A DNA stretch of 15,756 bases. Source: JAKEGN01 sp964465665. Its GTDB lineage: Bacteria; Pseudomonadota; Gammaproteobacteria; Steroidobacterales; Woeseiaceae. The DNA lies in contig CAYXKM010000298.1 in assembly GCA_964465665.1 (NCBI GenBank), positions 1 to 15,756 of the forward strand, in the 5' to 3' direction. Both the position numbers and the translations under genes were made by a program. Under the pieces are notes generated by a model. It ran no database searches. It had not been told where the DNA came from and worked only from the letters and a program-made list of their open reading frames with translations. Positions 1 through 5,766 of the stretch are shown here, piece by piece (position 1 is the stretch's first letter; the number at the start of each line of letters is the position of its first letter).

Positions 1-1178
1 ATTTCCAGAATGGTTTCGAATTGGCTCATCATGAGGTAAGCCAGCACGCCGATGCCGACTATGCAACCGCGTTGCAGCCAGACAATCTGCGATTGCGTCG
101 CGTTCTTGTAAAAGAACGCCTGGAATATGTCCCGTGTCACATTCGTGGAGGTCACCATAAGGAACGTGTTACCGGTCGAAATGATGATGGCAGCGCCGGC
201 AGCGAGCAAAAGCGAACCGATGATGACGGGCAATTGTTCGTGGCCGATGCGCAGGATAATTTCCTCGGCCATCGCGCGATTGATGCTGCCGTCGGCGAAG
301 AAGAAACGCGGATCGTCCGCGTAAATCGCAAAGCCGACCAGTGCAATGGACATCATCAGCGTCTCGATCAGTACGACACCGATGAACATGCCCATTACCG
401 CCTGCCTTGCGCTCTTCTCGTCCCTTGCGGAAGAGAACTTCTGGTACATGCTGCTTTCGCTCAGCAACAACAGGAAGGTCGGCAGGGTGATGCCGATCAC
501 CCAGAAGAAATCGTGCCCGCCCATTATCGACAGGTGCGTCGGTTCCGTCTGCTGGATGGTCGTTATGACTTCGCCGAAGCCGCCGTGCGAGGCGATCGCA
601 AACGGCAAGGTAACCACCATCGCTACCAGCATGATGGAGCCGTTGAATATGTCGATCGAGACGATCGATACCATGCCGGCCAGCACGGTGAATCCGATGA
701 TCAGGATTGCCGCGAACATCATGCCGGTTTCCGGCGTGATGGATCCCTCGGACAGGATGGCAATGAATCGGCCGCCGCCTTTGAACTGGTAACCGGCGAT
801 CACCATGTACGCGATGATGATGGTGATCGTTCCCAGCACTTTGGCGAGCTGGCTGTAGCGTTTCTCGAGCAGGTCGGTGAGCGTGTACTGGGCAATGCGG
901 CGTACGCGCGCGGCGATCAGGTAGACGATCAGGATGCCTAGCCAGGCGCCGGCCGAAAACCACAGCTCCGATATGCCGGTGCGGAATGTGAGGCCCGCCG
1001 TGCCGAAGAGACTGCCGGAGCCTATCCATGTGCAGACCAGGGTTGCGACGAGCATGTAGATCGGCACCTGGCGGCCGGCAACCATGAAATCATCCGCGGA
1101 CTTGACGGACCGGGTCTTGTAAATGCTGATGCCAAGCAGGGCAAGGACGTAGATGGTGACGGCGGCGATGTAAATCAT
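1..1178 (-). CDS. Sodium:solute symporter (SSS family), 3' end beyond the window
   Basis: Translated on the minus strand from ATG at 1178 this gives about 392 residues open to the left edge. It begins MIYIAAVTIYVLALLGISIY and continues with the SSS-type stretch DDFMVAGRQVPIYMLVATLV (about residues 29-48) and TWIGSGSLFGTAGLTFRTG, followed by many hydrophobic membrane segments. Members of this inner-membrane family (PutP, PanF, acetate and sugar symporters) use the sodium gradient to import small organic solutes; the substrate cannot be read from this part. A GGAAGG lies about 9 bases upstream of the ATG. The gene is divergent from the DUF1538 operon across a 353-base region. The protein is cut at the window edge, so at least the last 100 or so residues of a normal 500-residue member are not visible. 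Family is sure, substrate unknown. Confidence 0.9.
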   Translation of the reverse strand, partial: MIYIAAVTIYVLALLGISIYKTRSVKSADDFMVAGRQVPIYMLVATLVCTWIGSGSLFGTAGLTFRTGISELWFSAGAWLGILIVYLIAARVRRIAQYTLTDLLEKRYSQLAKVLGTITIIIAYMVIAGYQFKGGGRFIAILSEGSITPETGMMFAAILIIGFTVLAGMVSIVSIDIFNGSIMLVAMVVTLPFAIASHGGFGEVITTIQQTEPTHLSIMGGHDFFWVIGITLPTFLLLLSESSMYQKFSSARDEKSARQAVMGMFIGVVLIETLMMSIALVGFAIYADDPRFFFADGSINRAMAEEIILRIGHEQLPVIIGSLLLAAGAAIIISTGNTFLMVTSTNVTRDIFQAFFYKNATQSQIVWLQRGCIVGIGVLAYLMMSQFETILE

Positions 1179-1273
1179 AAGGCGGCCTTCCGGGCGGTCT
1201 TCTTGTTGTCATGCGGCATTCTGCACTGGCGGAATACCTGCACTTCTGCTGCCTAAACTACCACATTGCGTCT

Positions 1274-1298
1274 GGCGCCGGCGCAAAAATCCGGCGCC
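1274..1298. repeat. Perfect 8-bp GC inverted repeat with A-rich loop
   Basis: GGCGCCGG (1274-1281) and CCGGCGCC (1291-1298) are exact reverse complements separated by the 9-base loop CGCAAAAAT. Neither side is followed by a T-run, so it is not a standard intrinsic terminator. It sits between two divergent genes and could be an operator or a leader hairpin; its function is not shown. Confidence 0.5.
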
Positions 1299-1468
1299 GT
1301 GTACAGATCCTCAATTTGTTACGAAGGTCGGCGTTGCAACAACTAGAGTACCGGTACACGGCTACGTGGCGCAGGTGAACGTCCAGGACGATGATATACT
1401 GACAACATTCGGCACGTTGTGTCTGCTACGGCAAGCGAGGATGACGCATTATCCGGAACAGGAGGCTC

Positions 1469-1522
1469 GTGATACGGAATCGATTCAGGCATCGCCTCGC
1501 CGCGTTTGAACCAGGCTCCTGA
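1469..1522 (+). CDS. Possible 17-codon leader ORF before the DUF1538 operon
   Basis: AGGAGG (1460-1465) is the best ribosome-binding site in this region, yet it does not precede the DUF1538 start. Instead it lies three bases before GTG at 1469, which opens a 17-codon frame, rich in arginine near its start, ending at TGA 1520-1522. The next in-frame GTG (1532), nine bases after that stop, begins the DUF1538 protein, which lacks a good site of its own. This fits translational coupling by reinitiation, or a leader peptide. It could also be a chance frame or an old in-frame stop in a longer N-terminus. The three-base spacing is shorter than usual, which lowers confidence. Confidence 0.25.
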   Translation: MIRNRFRHRLAAFEPGS

Positions 1523-1531
1523 GTCCGCGCC

Positions 1532-2263
1532 GTGGCTCTGTTGTTGCGCATGACGCTAGGCAGCCTCAGGGACCTTACTCCGGTTGTGTTGGTGCTCCTT
1601 TTTTTTCAGGTTGTCGTACTGCAACAGCCGGCCGGCCAACTCATTGGCCTCATCGAAGGCGCGATCCTCGTTCTTCTCGGCCTGACCCTGTTCGTGTACG
1701 GTCTCGAGCTGGCGCTTTTCCCCATCGGCGAAGCATTGGCCAATGCCCTCGCAGAAAAGGGCAACTTCACGCTGTTGCTGGTGTTTGCATTCCTTTTGGG
1801 TTGTGGCACCACGTTTGCAGAGCCGGCGCTGACGGCAGTAGCAGCAGAGGCAGCCCGTGCCGCAGCAGCAGGAGGAGCCATTGCAGACACCGTTGCAGCA
1901 AAAGCGGGATACGCCGTCGGCCTGCGCGTGACGGTGGCACTATCCGTCGGAGTGGCTCTTGTGCTCGGAGTAGCGCGGATAGTAATGGGTTGGTCGCTGC
2001 CACTGATGGTAATCGGCGGCTGCGTTCTGGTGATCGGCATATCGTATATCGCGCCGCCTGAAACAGTCGGCATTGCCTACGATTCCGGTGGTGTGACCAC
2101 GTCGGTCATTACCGTGCCGCTGGTATCGGCACTCGGAATCGGCCTCGCTTCATCCCTCGTGGGCCGCAACCCGATGAGCGACGGCTTCGGCATGATCATG
2201 CTGATTCTCCTCACGCCGATGATATTCGTCATGGCATACGGGACACTGCTTGCATGGATCTGA
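1532..2263 (+). CDS. DUF1538 family membrane protein, first copy
   Basis: The product is a 243-residue, strongly hydrophobic inner-membrane protein with about six to seven likely membrane segments. Two conserved-looking motifs recur in the next gene: FAEPAL (95-100) between hydrophobic stretches, and AYDSGGVTTS (182-191) followed by VITVPLVSALG. A further shared motif is GRNPMSDGFG (211-220). I recognise this as DUF1538, a family with no established biochemical role to my knowledge; polar motifs buried among membrane helices suggest a transporter or channel. The start is uncertain: GTG 1532 and in-frame ATG 1550 both lack a clear ribosome-binding site. The 3' end overlaps the second copy by 10 bases. 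A run of alanines (about 104-113) joins the two halves. Confidence 0.8.
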   Translation: MALLLRMTLGSLRDLTPVVLVLLFFQVVVLQQPAGQLIGLIEGAILVLLGLTLFVYGLELALFPIGEALANALAEKGNFTLLLVFAFLLGCGTTFAEPALTAVAAEAARAAAAGGAIADTVAAKAGYAVGLRVTVALSVGVALVLGVARIVMGWSLPLMVIGGCVLVIGISYIAPPETVGIAYDSGGVTTSVITVPLVSALGIGLASSLVGRNPMSDGFGMIMLILLTPMIFVMAYGTLLAWI

Positions 2264-3051
2264 TATGGACATTTCTGCGCAGCATTGCCGGCACGGCGCT
2301 GGATGTGTTGCCAGTTGCTATTTTCCTGTTGTTCTTTTACCGCGTCGTACTGGGTCAGAAACTCGTCAACCGGTCGGGTATCCTGGTCGGCCTCGCGTTT
2401 GTCATCGTCGGTTTGGCACTGTTACTGCAGGGACTCGACAAGGCTCTTTTTCCGGTTGGTAGGATCATGGTGGAACAGCTGGCAAGCCGCATCGACACGG
2501 CAGAAATTTCCCACTGGTCGAGCTACTATCTCGTATATGTCTTTGCATTTTGCATCGCATTCGGCGCGGCATTTGCCGAACCGGCGCTTGTCGCCGTCGC
2601 AGATCGGGTCAACGAGATTACGGGCGGTGCGATCCCTGTCAGCGGACTCAGAGTGGCTGCAGCGCTCGGCGTCGCGATCGGGGTCACTGTGGGCTGCGTC
2701 CGCATCGTTACCGGGGTCCCTCTGCAATGGTGTCTTGGGGCCGCCGTCATGATTATCACCATCCAGACTTTTACTGCACCGCGCACAGTCCTTGCCCTCG
2801 CCTACGATGCAGGAGGGGTCAGCACGACGGCCGTCACAGTGCCCGTGGTGACCGCTCTCGGACTGAGTCTTGCGGAACAAGTGCCAGGCCGAAGCCCATT
2901 CATCGACGGCTTCGGCCTGATTGCGTTTGCCTGCCTGTTTCCAGCGATCACAGTGCTTGGATATGCGCAGATCACCGCGTTGCTTGAAAGTCGTCAAATG
3001 AAAAAGCGCATGGCTGCCGTAACCGCGGACGATGCCAGCAGGGAGAACTGA
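2254..3051 (+). CDS. DUF1538 family membrane protein, second copy
   Basis: This 265-residue membrane protein is a diverged paralogue of the preceding gene. It keeps FAEPAL (107-112), AYDAGGVSTT (183-192) followed by AVTVPVVTALG, and GRSPFIDGFG (212-221). It differs by a longer, more polar stretch around 77-90 and a charged C-terminal tail (ending near MKKRMAAVTADDASREN) that would face a soluble compartment and could contact a regulator. ATG 2254 lies inside the end of the first copy, so the two are translationally coupled, and the PII-like gene begins one base after its stop. The pair probably forms a heterodimer with pseudo-twofold symmetry; that is an inference from two coupled homologous genes. 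Substrate is unknown. Confidence 0.82.
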   Translation: MDLIWTFLRSIAGTALDVLPVAIFLLFFYRVVLGQKLVNRSGILVGLAFVIVGLALLLQGLDKALFPVGRIMVEQLASRIDTAEISHWSSYYLVYVFAFCIAFGAAFAEPALVAVADRVNEITGGAIPVSGLRVAAALGVAIGVTVGCVRIVTGVPLQWCLGAAVMIITIQTFTAPRTVLALAYDAGGVSTTAVTVPVVTALGLSLAEQVPGRSPFIDGFGLIAFACLFPAITVLGYAQITALLESRQMKKRMAAVTADDASREN

Positions 3052-3052
3052 C

Positions 3053-3403
3053 ATGCACTTCAAACTTCTCGTTGTGTTTCTGGAAGACCGCAAGACGGAT
3101 ATGGTCATGGACGCCGCACGCAGGAGCGGCGCGACCGGCTGCACGGTGATCCATCACGCACGTGGGGAAGGCCTGAACAAGCCGACCAGCTTTCTGGGTA
3201 TGTCATTGGCCACGCAAAGGGATGTGCTCCTGATGCTGGTCGAGGAACACCTGAGCCGCCGCATTCTGGAGCATATCCGTGAGGTTGGAGAATTCGACGT
3301 GAAGCCCGGTACCGGGATTGCCGTGCAGATCGACGTTGAGGATGCAGTTGGCGTCGTGCGCCAGGCGGAAAAACTGACGCATATTGTGGAGGGGGAGCTG
3401 TGA
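3053..3403 (+). CDS. PII-like (GlnB-superfamily) signalling protein, divergent
   Basis: The 116-residue product has the length and ferredoxin-like pattern of PII proteins: an initial strand HFKLLVVFLEDRKTDMVMDA, then SGATGCTVIHHARGEG (25-40) in the position of GlnB's GMTVTEVKGFG, and KPGTGIAVQIDVEDAVGV (84-101) in the position of GDGKIFVFDV. PII trimers bind small molecules, often adenine nucleotides, and dock on membrane transporters or enzymes. Here the T-loop region (about 37-55) is a few residues shorter and has no counterpart of the uridylylated Tyr51; the B-loop lysine of GlnB appears replaced. It is therefore more likely a specialised PII-like protein than a nitrogen regulator. GGGAG (3041-3045) lies seven bases before ATG 3053, inside the end of the upstream gene, and the stop overlaps the CBS gene. 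Confidence 0.82.
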   Translation: MHFKLLVVFLEDRKTDMVMDAARRSGATGCTVIHHARGEGLNKPTSFLGMSLATQRDVLLMLVEEHLSRRILEHIREVGEFDVKPGTGIAVQIDVEDAVGVVRQAEKLTHIVEGEL

Positions 3404-3798
3404 AAAAAGGCGACATTACGGTCCGGCAGGTGATGCGGCAGAACGTCACCATTGTCGACGGCAGCATCGATGTTATGGAAGCGATGCGCATCATGAAACG
3501 CGTCGGCGCAACCAGCCTGATCGTTGAGAAACGTGATGAGAACGACGAGTACGGGATGGTGCTGTTTTCGGACATTGCGAAACAGGTCATAGCCAGGGAC
3601 CGTGCGCCGGAGCGTGTCAACGCGTTCGAGATCATGGCCAAGCCGGTAATATCCGTTCGCCCGGAAATGAGTATCCGGTATTGCGCACGGTTGTTCGAGC
3701 GTTGCGGCATCGGTCACGCGCCGGTCATAGAGGAAGGCAAGGTCGTCGGCATTGTCAGTTACTACCTTCTGGTGCTGGGTTCGCTGGATCTGGACTAA
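3400..3798 (+). CDS. Small protein of two CBS domains
   Basis: A 132-residue soluble protein made almost entirely of a CBS pair. CBS1 runs about 8-65 (TVRQVMRQNVTIVDGSIDVM, then GATSLIVEK and GMVLFSDIAKQVI). CBS2 runs about 76-130 (FEIMAKPVISVRPEMSIRYC, then GIGHAPVIEEGKVVGIVSYY). CBS pairs commonly bind AMP, ATP or related ligands and regulate a partner. It starts at GTG 3400, overlapping the TGA of the PII-like gene (3401-3403) as GTGA, with GGGGGAG just upstream, so the two sensors are made together. The obvious partners are the DUF1538 proteins. It is the last gene of the operon; the following CorC-type gene is separated by 121 bases. Confidence 0.88.
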   Translation: MKKGDITVRQVMRQNVTIVDGSIDVMEAMRIMKRVGATSLIVEKRDENDEYGMVLFSDIAKQVIARDRAPERVNAFEIMAKPVISVRPEMSIRYCARLFERCGIGHAPVIEEGKVVGIVSYYLLVLGSLDLD

Positions 3799-3830
3799 CG
3801 ATGTCGCGGAGCGAAAGCGGCGCCAGTGTA

Positions 3831-3887
3831 CAATTTCTCAAGCTTTCGAGTTGTCTCGTGTTGTGCGCTCGGAAACCTGAGAAATTG
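3831..3887. promoter_or_regulatory. Inverted repeat in the leader of the CorC-type gene
   Basis: CAATTTCTCA (3831-3840) and TGAGAAATTG (3878-3887) are exact reverse complements, extendable by A3830-T3888 and, with mismatches, inward through TTTC/GGAA. The loop is 37 bases and no T-run follows, so it does not look like an intrinsic terminator. TACAAT at 3829-3834 overlaps the left arm and could be a -10 box, though no good -35 is visible. The element ends 32 bases before the ATG at 3920. It may be an operator or an RNA leader structure; the sequence alone does not decide. Confidence 0.45.
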
Positions 3888-3919
3888 TGCAACGGCACGC
3901 AAGCCGGTTCGGAGATACC

Positions 3920-5173
3920 ATGACCCTTTTTGTTTTTGCTATAACCGTCGTACTGACCGTTTCGTTCCTGTGTTCTGTTTTCGAGTCGGTGCTGTTGACG
4001 ACAAGCGCCGCGCAAGCCGAGGCGTTTGCGCAAAAGCACCGCCGCGCCGGGGGCTGGCTGACCGCGTTCAAGCGCAATATCGACAAGCCCATTGCAGCCA
4101 TTCTTATTCTGAACACCGCCGCGCACACTGTTGGTGCGGCAGTGGGCGGCGCGACCTACGTCGAGATTTTCGATCCGCAGACTCTTTGGCTGTTCGGCAT
4201 CGTATTCACGCTGGCCGTACTGCTGTTCACAGAAATCGTTCCGAAAACTCTCGGTGTAACCTACACGCGTCAACTGGCCCTGCCTGTCGCTTACGGCATT
4301 CGCTTCATAACTTTCGCGCTGTATCCCATCGTCCTGGTCAGCGAATACATCACCCGGGCGCTGCGCAGGAATACGAAATCGCCGATAACCTCCGTCGAGG
4401 AAATCCGTTTGCTGGCAGCGCTCGGCAGGAATGAAGGCGCTGTTGGCGTACGCACAGCGGCGATCATTACGGGCGCAACGTATCTGAGGCAGCTGACAGC
4501 TTCCGATGTGATGTTGCCGCGGCAGCACGTTGTATTCCTTTCGTCGAAGATGAGCCGGCGACAGGTGCTTGACACGCTCCGCGACAGCGGCTATAGCCGT
4601 TATCCGTTTGTCCATGGCAGCGAGATCGATCAGGTCGACGGTATTATCCTTGCCAAGGAGCTGCTGTACTGGCTGCACGACCACCCCGACTCCGTTATCG
4701 ACTGGTCGACGCTGGTGCGGGAGCCAGTCTATGTTGCAGAAGGCACCCCTTTAAACGTGCTGTTGCGCACGTTCCAGGATGCGCAGGTGCATCTCGGCAT
4801 AGTCGTCGATGAGTACGGCGGTGTCGAGGGCGTGGTCAGTCTCGAGGATGTGATCGAGGAAGTCGTCGGCGAGATTTTTGACGAGGGAGACAGCCTCGTC
4901 GAGGACATGTGGCTGCAAGAGGACGGATCGCTGCATGTGCGGGGAACGGTCGAGCTGCTGAAAATCTGCAAGAAACTGGATATCCCGTGGCAACCTCAGG
5001 ATGAGGTCTCCACTGTCGGAGGCCTGGTGACGGAACAGCTTCGGCGCTGGCCCGTGCGCGGCGACAGTGTGCAATGGAATGGTTGCCGCCTGGAAGTGCT
5101 GCAGGCCGGTGACCGGCGGCCGGAGATGATTTCGGTGCGGCGCCTGCCGCAGGGCAACCTCTTCGACCTCTGA
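3920..5173 (+). CDS. CNNM/CorC-type membrane protein (DUF21, two CBS, CorC_HlyC domains)
   Basis: The 417-residue product has the hemolysin-like CorC/CNNM architecture. An N-terminal DUF21 membrane domain (1-150) carries NTAAHTVGAAVGG (65-77) and FTEIVPKTLG (103-112). A CBS pair follows: ASDVMLPRQHV (from 194), then YSRYPFV and VDGIILAKEL for the first repeat, and VVDEYGGVEGVVSLEDVIEE near residue 300 for the second. A CorC_HlyC domain ends the protein (LHVRGTVELLKI, TVGGLVTEQL, MISVRRL). Members are linked to Mg2+ (or Co2+) efflux and divalent-cation homeostasis at the inner membrane; the exact ion here is inferred. I chose ATG 3920, preceded by GGAG (3911-3914), over GTG 3887, which lies in the inverted repeat and lacks a binding site. 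It follows the DUF1538-PII-CBS operon on the same strand but has its own leader. Confidence 0.92.
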   Translation: MTLFVFAITVVLTVSFLCSVFESVLLTTSAAQAEAFAQKHRRAGGWLTAFKRNIDKPIAAILILNTAAHTVGAAVGGATYVEIFDPQTLWLFGIVFTLAVLLFTEIVPKTLGVTYTRQLALPVAYGIRFITFALYPIVLVSEYITRALRRNTKSPITSVEEIRLLAALGRNEGAVGVRTAAIITGATYLRQLTASDVMLPRQHVVFLSSKMSRRQVLDTLRDSGYSRYPFVHGSEIDQVDGIILAKELLYWLHDHPDSVIDWSTLVREPVYVAEGTPLNVLLRTFQDAQVHLGIVVDEYGGVEGVVSLEDVIEEVVGEIFDEGDSLVEDMWLQEDGSLHVRGTVELLKICKKLDIPWQPQDEVSTVGGLVTEQLRRWPVRGDSVQWNGCRLEVLQAGDRRPEMISVRRLPQGNLFDL

Positions 5174-5290
5174 CCCGCTCGGGGATGGACGGGCGCCCTG
5201 TAAGGCCTTGTTTTTGTGCCCGGCGGAATTCCGGACCCTGCCGCGCGGGGTGGGCCAACAAAAATGCACGGAATCGGCAACAATTCGCGA

Positions 5291-5296
5291 TACAAT
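5291..5296 (+). promoter_or_regulatory. Candidate -10 box upstream of the RNA-binding protein gene
   Basis: TACAAT lies about 84 bases before the GTG at 5380, in the 206-base gap after the CorC-type gene. It matches five of six bases of TATAAT. No convincing -35 hexamer is found 16-18 bases upstream. If correct, the mRNA would carry a leader of roughly 75 bases, of the kind often seen in cold-inducible RNA-binding protein genes; this is inference. Confidence 0.35.
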
Positions 5297-5368
5297 GTCG
5301 CGTCCAACCGCTCCATGGAGTCTCCGGCCTTTTGACCCGATCCTCTCGCAAGCGGAACTGAACCAATT

Positions 5369-5376
5369 AAGGAGGT
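5369..5376 (+). promoter_or_regulatory. Near-perfect Shine-Dalgarno fixing the GTG start at 5380
   Basis: AAGGAGGT is the full anti-16S complement, only three bases (ATC) from the GTG start. It is the strongest ribosome-binding site in the window and implies high translation of the small RNA-binding protein despite the GTG start. Confidence 0.85.
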
Positions 5377-5379
5377 ATC

Positions 5380-5733
5380 GTGGGCAGGAAACTTTATGTA
5401 GGCAATTTGCCTTACTCAGCAACCGATCAGGGCCTGACTGACAAGTTCGGCGCATATGGCAACGTCGATTCGGCCAAGGTCATCACCGATCGGGATACCG
5501 GTCGAAGCAAGGGATTCGGTTTTGTCGAAATGTCGACTGATGCCGAAGCCAATGCGGCGATCGAAGGTCTCAACGGCAAGGACTTCGATGGCCGGCCGAT
5601 GCAGGTGAATGAAGCCCGACCGCAACAGAAACGCCCCGGTGGGGGTGGTGGCGGCGGTGGCCGCGGTGGTTACGGCGGTGGCGGCGGTGGCGGCGGTCGT
5701 GGCGGCGACGGCGGCGGCAGGAATCGCTGGTAG
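5380..5733 (+). CDS. RRM-domain glycine-rich RNA-binding protein
   Basis: This 117-residue protein has a single RRM: RNP2 LYVGNL (5-10) and RNP1 KGFGFVEM (44-51), with the aromatic residues that stack on RNA. After about residue 86 it changes to a low-complexity tail of glycines broken by RGG, GGY and GRG (87-115), ending NRW. Such short RRM-plus-glycine-tail proteins occur in cyanobacteria and many proteobacteria, often induced by cold, and bind single-stranded RNA; arginine-glycine tails favour weak multivalent RNA contacts. GTG start with an AAGGAGGT site; the gene stands alone between the CorC-type gene and a converging symporter, and ends before a strong terminator. The glycine tail is encoded by a GGT/GGC-rich run (about 5637-5720) liable to slippage length changes. 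Confidence 0.95.
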   Translation: MGRKLYVGNLPYSATDQGLTDKFGAYGNVDSAKVITDRDTGRSKGFGFVEMSTDAEANAAIEGLNGKDFDGRPMQVNEARPQQKRPGGGGGGGGRGGYGGGGGGGGRGGDGGGRNRW

Positions 5734-5766
5734 GATCGACTCCGCAACAGCGGATTCACAACGACA

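Larger units (their letters stand above)
1179..1531. other. Divergent intergenic region, no convincing gene, several dyad symmetries
   Basis: This 353-base stretch separates the minus-strand symporter from the plus-strand DUF1538 operon and should carry promoters for both. I see no protein longer than a 17-codon leader candidate. It holds a GC-rich hairpin at 1274-1298, an inverted pair CCGTGTAC/GTACACGG (1297-1304 and 1354-1361), a perfect 10-base palindrome GTACCGGTAC (1348-1357), a CGTCC-A-GGACG dyad near 1380, and an ACAAC/GTTGT pair around 1401-1422. A TATACT at about 1393-1398 could be a plus-strand -10 box, but I find no good -35 partner. No promoter is called with confidence. Confidence 0.6.

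Noticed and set aside
21..941. 306-codon plus-strand frame opposite the SSS symporter
   Set aside because: Its protein is rich in His, Gln and Arg with no family pattern, while the minus strand gives a continuous SSS membrane protein; it is an antisense shadow in GC-rich DNA.
1411..1427. GGCAC...TGC resembling a sigma-54 (-24/-12) promoter, tempting because of the PII gene
   Set aside because: The GG and GC elements are 14 bases apart instead of 12 and the downstream TTGC element does not match.
3887..3919. GTG 3887 as start of the CorC-type protein
   Set aside because: It lies in the inverted repeat, lacks a ribosome-binding site and adds polar residues before the first membrane helix; ATG 3920 has GGAG upstream.
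5210..5218. TTGTTTTTG after a GC-rich stretch, as a terminator for the CorC-type gene
   Set aside because: The preceding GGGCGCCC and AAGGCCTT are self-palindromes without room for a loop, so no good hairpin forms before the T-run.
5637..5720. Short direct GGTGGC-like repeats considered as a CRISPR or satellite
   Set aside because: They are in frame and encode the glycine-rich tail of the RRM protein; no spacers exist.
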